64,000 nucleotides of DNA. Source: Echinometra lucunter. Its lineage: Eukaryota > Echinodermata > Echinoidea > Camarodonta > Echinometridae. The DNA lies in the NCBI GenBank assembly GCA_029962745.1, contig JAPZVO010000025.1, positions 499,520 to 563,519 of the forward strand, read 5' to 3'. Made by a program: the position numbers and the translations under genes. Numbering within the stretch: position 1 is the first letter of the stretch; every line of letters starts with the position of its first letter. This document shows, in pieces, positions 23,108 to 33,324 of this stretch. Below the pieces are notes generated by a model. The model saw only the letters and a program-made list of their open reading frames with translations. It did no database searches and had not been told where the DNA came from.

Positions 23108-23205
23108 TATATATGATCTATAATATTTCTGTAAAGCGCTTAGACACGTCTCAGAGAAATGTACTAGGCACTATATAAATGGAGAATATTATTATTATTA
23201 AATCC
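23108..23205 (+). mobile_element. SINE/LINE-like 3' tail (AAGCGCTTAGA ... TATTATTATTA)
   Basis: The sequence GTAAAGCGCTTAGACACGTC and AGGCACTATATAAAT, followed by (ATT)n, matches the general form of tRNA-derived SINE or CR1-type tails common in invertebrate genomes. This is recognised from memory of the general pattern only. Confidence 0.5.
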
Positions 23206-23764
23206 ATTAAACATTATTGTTCTGACAGATGCAGTGATCGAGGGCGAGTGCCTCTTGCACATCCGTTAAGATGTTGAGGGGTCATCAAGCACTACCTCAA
23301 GTACGTGTACATACCAACGGATGTCACAGAAAGGTCAACCGGAACTTACAGTCCTGAGAAACTTTTGAAGAATCTCAATAAATATCTCCTCTACATTCAT
23401 TGATTTTTTCTAAAAAACATAATGCACATTATGTTAAAGCCAAGGAAATGCTGCCTGAAGGTTCTGTTTGTAGGGTTCAAATTGTCCCATTGTTTAGCTA
23501 TATTTTTGGAACTAACTTTAGGACTGTCCTGCAGTATGGCAAACTATATGATTGACATACTAAAATCCCTTTAGTGACTATAGGACATCTATGTACACAT
23601 GTAAGTTGCATGCATTTTCATGTAGTTTCTCTTATACATGTACATGTATGTGCTGATTATCATTCTTTATTGTATTGTTGATTCTCATCTAGATAAATTC
23701 CATGATAGCAGAATCAGTCCAAACGGGTAAACAATTTTTTCTCAAGATACAAATATGATATTCA

Positions 23765-24480
23765 TGTATTTATTATGCCTCCACCCATTTGTCTGTCCGT
23801 CCTGTTTTCGTTCTAACTCAAGAACCATGCGGCGGATTAACTTGAAACTTGGCTCATGTATGCAGCCATATGAGAGGGACAATATCTGATTAGATCTTGG
23901 GGTCACGAGGTCCATGTTCAAAGGTCATAGGGGTTATATGCAGGACAGTGGCTCATTCTCACGATAACTTAAAAACCATTCAACAGATTAACTTCACACT
24001 TGGGTGATGTATGGATACAGGGAGAGAAAATGATCTCAAAGATTTAGAGGTCAAAGGTCATAGAGGTTTTTATGTACATAGAAATGTCTTGCAATAATTC
24101 AACCATTTGACGGATAAACTTGGCTTATGTACATGTATGCATATGGTTGGGACAATGATCTCATTACGTTTTGGGGTCTCAAGGTTAAAGTTAAAAGGTC
24201 ATAGAGGTCTTTATGTAAATAGAAATGGTTTGTTCTCACAATAACTGCACAGCCATTTGACGTGTGAACTTCAAATGTGGCTCATGATGCATATGGGAGG
24301 GACAATGATCTCATAAGATTTAGGGTGTAAAGTTCAAAGGTTATAGAGGTCATATACATGAAGATTGCTTGTTCTTGCAATAACTTATGAACTCTGTGCT
24401 GTTCAACTTAAACTTAGCTCATTTATGCATATTGGAGGGACAGTGGTCTGTGTAGATTAGGGAATCGCAAGGTCAGAGAT
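23765..24480 (+). repeat. Diverged tandem repeat, about 135-bp unit, five copies
   Basis: Successive units repeat a common order: TAACTCAAGAACCAT, GATTAACTTGAAACTTGG, CTCATGTATGCA, GGGACAATGATCT, GATTTTGGGGTC and AAAGGTCATAGAGGT. The copies are about 70-80% alike by eye. The family is non-coding. Confidence 0.75.
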
Positions 24481-25139
24481 GTCATTGTTTGTATACATGA
24501 AAATGAAAATAAACAACATAAATGTGCCATATCATTTTCAATATGGCAATGGCATAGGCATAAATTTCGATGTGGTTGAGGATTCATATACTTTGTGTTA
24601 TCTAAGCCAGGTGCTCTTGTTCTTTATTGTATTTCTAAATTCTAATTTCTGTAGATTCAAACAATATACTGATGTCTATCTTTTTCAATTTTGCTCATAA
24701 TCATAATGTGTGTGTGATAAGCCTTGTCAATGCAATTTGTTATACTCAAGTCAGGTGTTTGTATTATTCATTATATTCTTAGTTCTGATTGAGTTTATCC
24801 TCTTAGTCTTTCCATTTTTTATAGACAGACCAAAAATTTGTAATACATTTCCTTCTCTATGTACGTTCACTTTTTGAAGTGTAGAAGAAAGTTTTATAAT
24901 TGAGGAAAGACACATGTACTAAGTTTTGAAAATGCAATTCTGTGCAATGTTCCTGTCAGATTCATTAAATATTCTTTTTGTCTTGGCATTTGAAAATAAT
25001 TTTTAACAGGTTTTTTTTTTCTTCTGTATTTGATGGCATTGTACGATTGTTCTTATATACATGTACATGAAACTGTATGTGCCTAAAATGACAAATGAGG
25101 AGTAAAACATCACATCTAAAGTATGTCTTTACAACGTCT

Positions 25140-25790
25140 TGTACTATCATGAAAGGGAGAGACAACCCCAGAAGTTTTACTGTTTTAATAAAAGGAGATG
25201 AATTTGAACAGCTTTTTAAAAACAAAATGAGCAAAATCAGTCAAAGAAAAAAGAATATGTCATTTACTTATGTCTTAAAGACGTTAGTTTGCACTTGCAT
25301 AAGATATAAAATAAGACATATTTTGACGTCACTTACACTCATTTACATTTTCTAATAAATTACTATCGCCTCAGCAAATTGGGAGCACTGATGACTTCAT
25401 ATGCTAGCACCCCTCCATTTACTTTCTACATGAAATGTCACATTCTCTTATTTTTTTTTGGAAGTTACATATTTTCTCTTCCCATACTCAATGTAGGTCC
25501 TATGTTATGTAAAAAGCAATTCTTCTGAACATACATTGACTGTGGGGGTTAGAAAATGTGTATCTTCCAAAAGAAATTGAGAAAATGTGAAATTTCATGT
25601 ACAGAGTGAATGGTAAAGCTACTCGTGTATGATGTCATCAGTGTTGCCAATTTGTAGAGCCAAGAGTAATTTACTAAAAAATGTAAATGAGTGTGACGTC
25701 AAAATACGACGTCTTATTTTACGTCTTGTGCAGGTGCAAACTGACGTCTTTAAGACATAAGTAAATGACGTAATAAAGATGTAAGACATG
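25140..25790. mobile_element. Palindromic MITE P2, copy 1, with ACGTC segments in its arms
   Basis: It is homologous to 44722-45281 and 59149-59460: CCCAGAAGTTTTACTG, TTTAATAAAAGGAGAT and CATTGACTGTGGGGGTT. In this copy the two arms (25262-25335 and 25685-25770) also carry matching inverted ACGTC-rich segments, shared with the surrounding element end. These segments are absent from the other copies. Confidence 0.65.
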
Positions 25791-26594
25791 ACGTGAAAAG
25801 ACGTAAAAATGACGTGATTTTTACTGGTCTGAGAGCTCCAAGGACGTCTTAAAGACGTCTCCTTTTTACCAATAAGACGTAGAAATTACGTCAAAATATG
25901 ACGTTACTATGACGTCTTCCACTGTTGCAAATTGACATCTTTAAGACGTAAATCAATGACGTAAAAAAGACGTGAGAGAAGTCGTAAAAAGACGGGAAAA
26001 CGACGTGAATTTTACCAGTTTGAGGGCTTCTGCTTCGGTCTTAAATACGTCACAAAGACGTCTTATTTCACCCAATACGACGTTAAAATGACGTCAGAAT
26101 ATGACGTCTTATTTGACGACTTGTGCTGGTGCAAAGTTTCGTCTTAAAGACGTGGTAATAAGACGTAAATAAGACGTACGGCACGACATAAATAAGACGT
26201 AAATATGACGTATTTTCTACCAGTCTTTGCTATCAGGGACATGATCACTCATGCATACTTTTGAATTAATAAACCATGTCATTCACTGCAAAAGCCCATT
26301 TCCATCGTGATTTATCATAAACTCATCAGACAATCAGCAATTTCTAATCTGGATAACTTTTCACTTCACCCAAAGTGGACAGCCAATTCCTGCGCAAACC
26401 TAATTTTCATGTCCTTTACAAAAGTGGCAGTGCTCACTCACGCCTAAAACATTTTCAGACTTGTTGGTGTCATAATAGAAGAGACCTTCAGATATCTATA
26501 AAGATCTTCCAAAATTCGAGTGAAATGTTTATTTGGGGGCCATTTTAAAAGTATCTTTTTTTTTGGGTGGGGGGGGGGGGCCACTCGGTATATA

Positions 26595-26775
26595 TTATTT
26601 TTTTAATGTGTTGAATTGTTTTTTTTATGTGTTGTTAAACTTTGCTGTAAATATGTTTCATCTGCATACAATGCTAAACAGCAGTCTAGTTGTTCTATTC
26701 TGTTTAGGACCCCATTGTAAATAAGCTCCCGAGCTTTCATGGGCTATCCTGTCAAACTTATCTGAACTTCTACAA
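26595..26775 (+). mobile_element. LINE 3' end, distal part of the split element
   Basis: It matches 37310-37480 of the uninterrupted relative: TGTTGTTAAACTTTGCTGTAAATATGTTTCAT, AGGACCCCATTGTAAATAAGC and CGAGCTTTCATGGG (with small changes). It is the continuation of the LINE at 17340-18020. Confidence 0.8.
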
Positions 26776-26839
26776 CATGCATGTGCATTATATTTGAAAT
26801 TGAAAAATGAATGAATTCAGTTCAATTTAAATTCAGTTC

Positions 26840-27130
26840 TCTTATAGGCCCAAAGATACAAAATATGTCAATAGAAATAACAACAACCCCAAAAGGAAAA
26901 AGGAAAAGAAAATCAAAATCAAATACTGAAGAAAAATGCAGTAGCCGCATGCAGCGGCGTAGCCAGAGGGCGATGGGGCGGTCACCCTCCAAAACACCAA
27001 CAAAGAACAAAGGAAAAAGAAAAGAAGAGAAAAATTGAGAGAACGTAGAAAGAGAAGGAAGAGACAAGGAATGAAGACATACAAAAGTCGAAGCTTCCGT
27101 ACTTTGCGCACAGTCCCCCTATAGGGTACT
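26840..27130. repeat. Degenerate hAT-like repeat with GGCGTAGCCAGAGGG motif
   Basis: It contains GCAGCGGCGTAGCCAGAGGG and a purine-rich block (AGAAAGAGAAGGA and AGACAAGGAA, GCTTC) shared with 48370-48530. This resembles ends of non-autonomous hAT elements. Its limits are unclear. Confidence 0.45.
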
Positions 27131-27279
27131 TGTTTTGCGTGCTCGGTAGGTTATTTGCACTCTTCCCGTGTTCATTACCGCCCCCATTTCCTGGCTATGC
27201 TGGTGAGTAGTTAACGTTTTGGAAGTGTTCCACGTAGTTTGAAATTCAAGTCATTGACAATCTCACATACATGTCGTAT

Positions 27280-28140
27280 ATTTCTCCCTTTTGAAGAAAC
27301 AGAGTATGTCAGAAGGAAATCTGTCGAATACAGCTTAAAGCGATATGGACAAATACAAATGACAGGAAATCTCTAATGCCGTTCATCAGTTCTTGGTATT
27401 AAATTTGAAATAAATGTTGAATATCCAGATTAAAACGGTGATAACGGAACCGATTGGATTTTTTTTGGGTATAATGATGGAATGTTTATACTGGAAGCCA
27501 GTAGAGATGAATGGATTAAATCAGAAATAAAGAATTTTTTTGGTATTATATAACGATAGAATGTCTGCTCAGTATGAAAAAGGAAAACAAAGTGAAAACA
27601 CCATTATTTATCTATTTATTTAAACATATTTACACAGGATAAAAACATGATCAGGCGATGATGCTTTTCATTACGGTCCTGACTGAAGGACATGAAACAT
27701 TAAACCATCAATACAATAGAGACAATTGTTTTATGACAAGCATTATAATAATAATATAAAAAACAGTATAAACTACTATACGAAAGTGCTGAACAGTCAG
27801 AAGAGGGGTAAAAGAGGATAAAAGACAAGGTTGAGCTAGATTAAGAAAATGCAGGATAAGAGAATGAGAGAAAGAGTCAAATATAGACGAGAAACAGAGG
27901 AGGAAAATTAAGTGAAAAAAGAAAGAAAAGTTGAAAAAAAAGAAAAAAAGAGAAGAAGAGAAATAATTCTAAAATGTAACATCGAGGATGCGAGTACAGT
28001 ATAAATACAGAATACATAAGTAGCAACATGAATAAGAATATCGATCCCTTGTAAGTTTATGACATACTCATTTTTGTATGAACGCTTGAAGGATAAAGAC
28101 ATGAAATGTTTGGGAGTTCATTTGGCAATGCATTCCATGT
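27280..28140. repeat. R1 fragment, then antisense LINE-like tail
   Basis: 27280-27560 matches R1 (CAGCTTAAAGCGATATGGAC, ATCCAGATTAAAACGG). 27595-28140 is A-rich, starting TTATTTATCTATTTATTTAAACAT; this suggests the reverse complement of a LINE 3' end. There is no gene. Confidence 0.45.
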
Positions 28141-28199
28141 CTTGATTGCACAGCATTTAAAAGATTTCTTTAAATATTCGATGTTAGGCTAAAATGACA

Positions 28200-28425
28200 C
28201 ACTCTGAAAAAAGTTTACCCAATATTGGGTAAAAAGGGAACATGCATGTTTGTTGGGTAAAATTATACCAAATACTGCGTAAATTTAACCCAATGTTCCG
28301 TTGAAATTTACCCTTTAAAACATACATTTTGCCTAATGTGGGACAAAATCTTACCCAACAAACATGCATGTTCCCTTTTTACCCAATATTGGGTAACATT
28401 TTACTCAACCTTTTTTTTTAGAGTG
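28200..28425. mobile_element. CACTA-like palindromic MITE, 226 bp
   Basis: The ends are CACTCTGAAAAAA and TTTTTTTAGAGTG, flanked by CA on both sides (28198-28199, 28426-28427). Almost the whole element is a hairpin made of TTACCCAATATTGGGTAA-type motifs and AACATGCATGTT. The CACT start, 2-bp duplication and motif arrays fit a CACTA/EnSpm MITE. Confidence 0.78.
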
Positions 28426-28689
28426 CATTGAGCGAATTGGCATTTCTTGTATAAAATCCATGTCTGTCTATAAATAACTCAATATAATGACATAGTCTAA
28501 AAGGTGCCAGACCGTATATATACATTTGTATGCTAAAATACATAAAAATAATCCCTCCTTGTATCAAAATACTGTCATTCGATTTATTCATCAAATCCGT
28601 ACAACTTCTAGAAAACTCATATTCTTTCGGCGCGATACGAGCAGCTCGCCTTTGTAATTTGGTGATAAGTTCCCTGTTTTTAAGCGAAC

Positions 28690-28754
28690 TAGTAGTAGAA
28701 AGAAGAAGAAGAAGAAGAAGAAGAAGAAGAAGAAGAAGAAAAGAAGAAAAAGTA

Positions 28755-28795
<41 letters not shown>

Positions 28796-28980
28796 CTGGG
28801 AGGAGAAGAAAAATTATAGTACTAGTAGTGGGAGTGGCAGAAGTAGTAGTAGTAGTAGGAGTAGTGAAGTAGTATAGTATTACTTTTAATACTAAAAGTA
28901 ATACTATAGTAGTAGGAGTAGGAGTAATGAAGTAGTATAGTATTAGTTTTCCTAATACAGTTTTAGTAGTAGCAGCAGCT

Positions 28981-29034
<54 letters not shown>

Positions 29035-29060
29035 TAGAAGCAGCAGCAGAAATGATAGTA
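28690..29060. repeat. (AAG)n and (TAG)n microsatellites
   Basis: An AAG run (28698-28750), TAG runs (28755-28795 and 28980-29035) and a local inverted repeat around TTTTAATACTAAAAGTAATACTA. Confidence 0.9.
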
Positions 29061-29072
29061 GTAGTTGCTGCA

Positions 29073-29690
29073 CTAAATGGCATGCATATTTGCATATTAT
29101 AGTTTGGTTAATACATATTTTCCTTGTTCACTGGAAAGATCTTCATGTATGTTTGTTTTGTAGAACTGTTTGAATGATATAAAAGATTTTCAATAAAGTG
29201 TTTTCATTTGGAAATTTCACACCCTTTTAGTTTCAGGTTGATATTCATCTCAGACATGCATTATTTTGGCGTGGTAGTTGATCTCAGTTTACATCAACTA
29301 TCGGAGATGGATCCAGGGGGGTGTTTCTCAAAGATTAAGATCGCACTTAACTTTCACCATTGGTCTCTGCAGAATTGACAATATTTTTTTTTTTTTAGTT
29401 CATTGATGAAGAAAACAAAAAATGTAAATTCTTCAAATTTTAGACAATGATTTGCGCATCCCTTGAGATGGTGAAGGAAAACAGTGGCATGAATGGCCAG
29501 CCATAGTTAAGTGCGATTTGAGTCAATCTTAGTCTTTATGAAATACCCCCTGGATTCTCTTGTTGGGGCAAAGGTAAAAAAATGCAATAGAGAACAGCAA
29601 CAACAGCAACCACAAAAAGAAAAAGAAAAAATCAAATCAAATCAAATAAAGAAAAAGTGTAGTATCCTACGTTTTGAACTGTTTTGAGTT
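29073..29690. repeat. R2 copy carrying an inserted MITE
   Basis: 29073-29315 and 29551-29690 form one R2 copy (CTTTTAGTTTCAGG, GATCTCAGTTTACATCA, then TTGGGGCAAAGGT). It is interrupted by the palindromic element at 29316-29550. The uninterrupted site is seen at 3535-3560. Confidence 0.68.
29316..29550. mobile_element. Palindromic MITE, GGGGG-TGTTTC ends
   Basis: The left end GGGGGGTGTTTCTCAAAGAT pairs with the right end ATGAAATACCCCC. The inner arms carry ATCGCACTTAACT and AGTTAAGTGCGAT. It is inserted in R2 at ATCCAGG and flanked by CCAGG/CCTGGA-like bases. Confidence 0.7.
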
Positions 29691-29771
29691 GTTTATTCTG
29701 AAAAAAATCTATCGAAGATTCGAAGGCCAAGGCACGCCCCTCCCTACAATCTGCTATCGAATGCAGCTTAA

Positions 29772-30259
29772 AGGCATTGGCTAACATTGTCATGATTTAA
29801 AAAAAATCTCATTTTGTTACTTTAAAATGGGATAAACATTAGGGTTATAGTGTAAAAATAACAGTGTGAAAGTTTCAGAGCATAATATCCACGGGAAGTA
29901 TTTTTAAATATTAGAAATGTGAACCAATGTTTGAAAAATATATGAGGGTCGGTTGCATAGACCCAACGTAAGGAGTGCGCATGCGCACATGACTCAACGG
30001 ACCGCACTGTGTGTATTGACGTATCACGCGGCGGAAGGCAAGTAACGGTATTCTTTAATTCGTCCAAACGGTCCTCTTAGTTCAGTGTCTCTCGAGACAA
30101 AAGCTAATAAAATCGCGGTTTGCGTCTAATTTACAGCCTTTCCTTCCAAATTATGGTTGGTTTCAGGGTTTTTTAGTATAAATACAAGTACTCATACACA
30201 TGTTTCATCTTAGTTTGAGAATTTTTTAAATCAGCTGCTCACAAAGTTAGCCAGTGCCT
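29772..30259. mobile_element. TTAA-flanked MITE of 488 bp in an R1 copy
   Basis: The ends are AGGCATTGGCTAAC and GTTAGCCAGTGCCT, flanked by TTAA (29768-29771 and 30260-30263). R1 copies at 2645 and 27332 show the empty site with one TTAA (CAGCTTAAAG). TTAA duplications are typical of piggyBac and Kolobok families. Confidence 0.85.
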
Positions 30260-31140
30260 TTAAAGGGATTATGTAGAAATACAAATGACAAGAAATCTCT
30301 ATTGCCGCCCATCGTGGCAGCAACTCTTTTAAAGGCCAAGTCCACAGCAAGATGAAGTTCATTTCAATACATAGAATGAAATATTAGAAACAAAACAGTG
30401 AAAATTTGATGAAAATTGGATACAAAATAAAGAAGTAATGATTTTAAAATTTTTTGCTATTTTTCGCAAAACAGTTCTTGAACAGTCGATATCAATATGC
30501 AGTGAGTGAGTGAGTTTCTGAAGTCAAAGGCACTCACAATATTTTCCATTCATTATTGTATACGAAAATGACAAAAATGTCATATTGTAGCCATAAAATT
30601 TATTGTATAAGTTATCCTACATACTCCAGAAACCAGAAAAGTGGTAATTCTTGGCTCGGTCGCTTCGCTCTCTCGCAAGATAAAAAATAAAATGTGTGTA
30701 AGGGGGTCTCTACAGGTGGATGAGGGCGTGTGCTTATACTTAGGTGTGAGTTCGACAAAAAAAAAAAAAAAAAAAAAATCGGCAAAAAGAGGTCGATCAT
30801 CCCCCGCCCCCACTCCTCAAAGTGGATTTATGCCGGAGGTATGGCATCTCTCAACACACTTTGCAAAGCTTGATTTTCTAAAAGTATTGAAAAACCAGAA
30901 AAGAATACAGGATTTCAAAGTAGGTGGAAATTTCTTGTAAATGTTAGGCCTAATGACAGCAGGCTTCGAGTTTCAATGTGCGAATCCCGTTTTAAAAATG
31001 ATTTAATCCCTCATATCTCCCTGTCACTCCCTTTCCCATGATCTTCTCTCCTCTTCCGTCAGGGTTTTTGTATTCACTTGATGTTCCTCTCCCCTCCTCT
31101 CCTATTCTCCTTTTCCCCTCTCTTCCTTCTTTTTTTCCTA
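30260..31140. other. R1 remainder, half-MITE and low-complexity DNA
   Basis: 30260-30335 continues R1 (GCCGCCCATCGTGG). At about 30336 a solo arm begins AAAGGCCAAGTCCACAG. A long A-run lies at 30759-30778. No gene is seen. Confidence 0.45.
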
Positions 31141-33110
31141 TCCCCTCATCAACTATAATTTATATATATATATATATATAAGGGGGAACCTTTGTGGCCG
31201 ATTTGGCGATGTTATCACAAATTTTTTTTTACCTATGGAAAATGGGGAGATCAACTTAAAAAGAAAGAAAGAAAAAAAAAAGCGTGAAGGAATAATCAAC
31301 AAAGTTTTCTCTCAATTGAAAGATGTCGGTATTCCTCATATGAAACAGCGCACTCACATTTGTATAGTGTCATGATCTGGCAATGTTAGGAGTGATACTG
31401 ATCCTATAGTGGACACTGCAGGAATGATAAAGTACCAAAGATCGTGAAGGATTAAGGGAATATTGTAATGTTTTATTGAAAATACCTCTGTTGCTTTGTT
31501 GAGAGTTGTCACAGTAAGTTAAAACAGTGAAGAGAGGTATGAAAGGAAACGAGAGAACAATAAATTATAAGAGTGCCAATATGGCATCGAAAAACAGGAG
31601 AAAGTGATAGAGAGAGGCAGAAAGAGAGAGGGAGAGAGATAGAGAGAAAGAGATGAAGAAAGATGAATTTGGTGATAGACAAAGAGAGAGAGAGAGAGAA
31701 CTAAAAACGTCGAAAGTTTAAGAAACAGATCTAGAAAAGGGGATAGCATTGTGCATGACGATGTAAAGTATGCATGTTTAGGAAAGCGGTAATGAAATAA
31801 GGAGATAAAGATTAAACCATGAAAGAAAAGCGAGATCTGAAATCAAGCAAAAAAGTGATAGAAAAAAAGAGGATATACAGCAAAAATATAATCATGAACA
31901 AATTAAGATAGGAGACGAGAAGATATCTCATGAAAATGAAAGAAAAGTAAATAAAGCTCAAGCAGAATCATAAAATAGATGGACAAAGAAAACAGTTTGA
32001 ATATTACTTATAAACAGGAAAGGCAAACCAGGGATAAATCGGGGAGATGGGACTTAAGATATTTCAATTCAATTCAAGCGTGTTGATTTCTTATGTATTA
32101 TCAAACAAACAGAAATTACAATATAAGAAAATGATATACAAAATTGAAGTAAGTTGGCACTAAGTCTTAGATACATATGCAAAACCTATAGCATTATACA
32201 GGAAATAGAAAACATGAGAAATGAGGAACTAACAAAAGCAAAGCTTGTAAAACATTTGTTCCTCGGTGATTAAACACAATTTGCAAGTTATTGCCTTGTA
32301 GAAAAAAAAAGAAAAAAAAAACCACATTAAATTAGATAAAAAGAAGGCTATGAAAAAGAAAAAAAATAAATGTGAAAGAAGGAAGAGAGAGAGGGATCAT
32401 GTAAGGAAGAAAGGAGAAGAGAAAAGGCATAGATGTGAAGAGAGGGTTCCACGTGTCAGACATTTCAAGCTAAATAGCGGCTATGTAAAAAAAAAGAAAG
32501 GGAAAAAGAAGAAAGAATTAGGTGTACTATTTTGAAATCAATTGTTTTAATTGTTTTGAAGAGAGAGAGCCTTGCAATCAATTTGAGAGAAGGGTGAATT
32601 TCGTTCCAGTAGGCCTACTTAGGTCCAGTGAAGACTACAGTTTTGGGGCAAGGGATGTCCGTAAGAACGGAGAATGATACTGATTTGATTGTCATGTGGA
32701 ATATGAGTGTATTTCATTTGAGTTTAGGAAATTTAAAGATTATTACACTACAGGGCCCCCATAGGGCCTACAGCCATGGGGAAGAAACTATTATGTTCGA
32801 GGCATTTATATGCGTAGAAAGTCGCAAAATTCTTTTCACTGGTGAACATAGCAAAGGAATTGTACTTGACTGTACTTTGCTGATTATTTTATTGTCTACT
32901 AACCATAGACAAAATACATGCTATCAGTAATCTTTCTCCGGTAACAGGTTTTAAACCGCACTGTCTAATGCAGAGATAGAGCTGACTGCTATATGCACCT
33001 GTTCCAAATTCGACAAATATTGCATGGCGCCATCCCTCATTGCACACCGTACCGTACACATTATTATGCATCTATGCATGCAAATGGCATACACTATGTA
33101 TTTGCAGGCA
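31140..33110. other. AT- and GA-rich DNA without genes
   Basis: (TA)n at 31160-31180, GAGA tracts at 31600-31720 and an antisense LINE-like start near 32075 (TCAATTCAATTCAAGCG). Several A-rich runs follow. I found no supported gene. Confidence 0.5.
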
Positions 33111-33324
33111 TTTGTTGACGGTTGAGACTATATTGGCGTGGATCCGGCAGATTCATTATTCATGAGCTTGGAAATCTCGTTCGGCCGGCCGATGACGTAT
33201 GGCTCATTAATATTAACACCTTGGAAATTGCGGGCGCGCGGAACAAGCCCAACGCACGTACGGTACACGTTATACGAATTGCATGGTCACTTCTCCATTC
33301 ATTATCATACATGTGCAGTTTATA

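Larger units (their letters stand above)
18520..26238. mobile_element. 7.7-kb element with CCCTGATAGCA ends and ACGTC subterminal arrays
   Basis: The termini are CCCTGATAGCA and TGCTATCAGGG, flanked on both sides by AC (18518-18519 and 26239-26240), a possible 2-bp target-site duplication. The left end (18530-18810) and right end (25690-26230) are dense in direct and inverted ACGTC/GACGT motifs, such as ACGTCTTTAAGACGTC. Short TIRs with repetitive subterminal motifs resemble CACTA/EnSpm organisation. I found no recognisable transposase inside. The interior holds other repeats, so it may be non-autonomous or a merged structure. Confidence 0.62.
18021..26594. mobile_element. Composite insertion with outer TATACCGAGTG inverted repeats
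   Basis: The left arm (18021 to about 18320) and the right arm (about 26290-26594) are inverted copies. Both read TATACCGAGTG, ATACTTTTAAAA, GGCCCCCAAATA, GAAGGTCTCTTCTAT, GTGAGCACTGC, CTTTTGTAAAGGA and GAGTTTATGATAAAT. Together the arms form a palindromic MITE with TA-rich ends, inserted in a LINE. A second large element (18520-26238) has inserted near its centre. The composite splits the LINE. Confidence 0.78.

Noticed and set aside
26811..27111. Basic Lys/Arg-rich frame as a nuclear protein
   Set aside because: It is the translation of a purine-rich stretch of a degenerate repeat that recurs at 48370.
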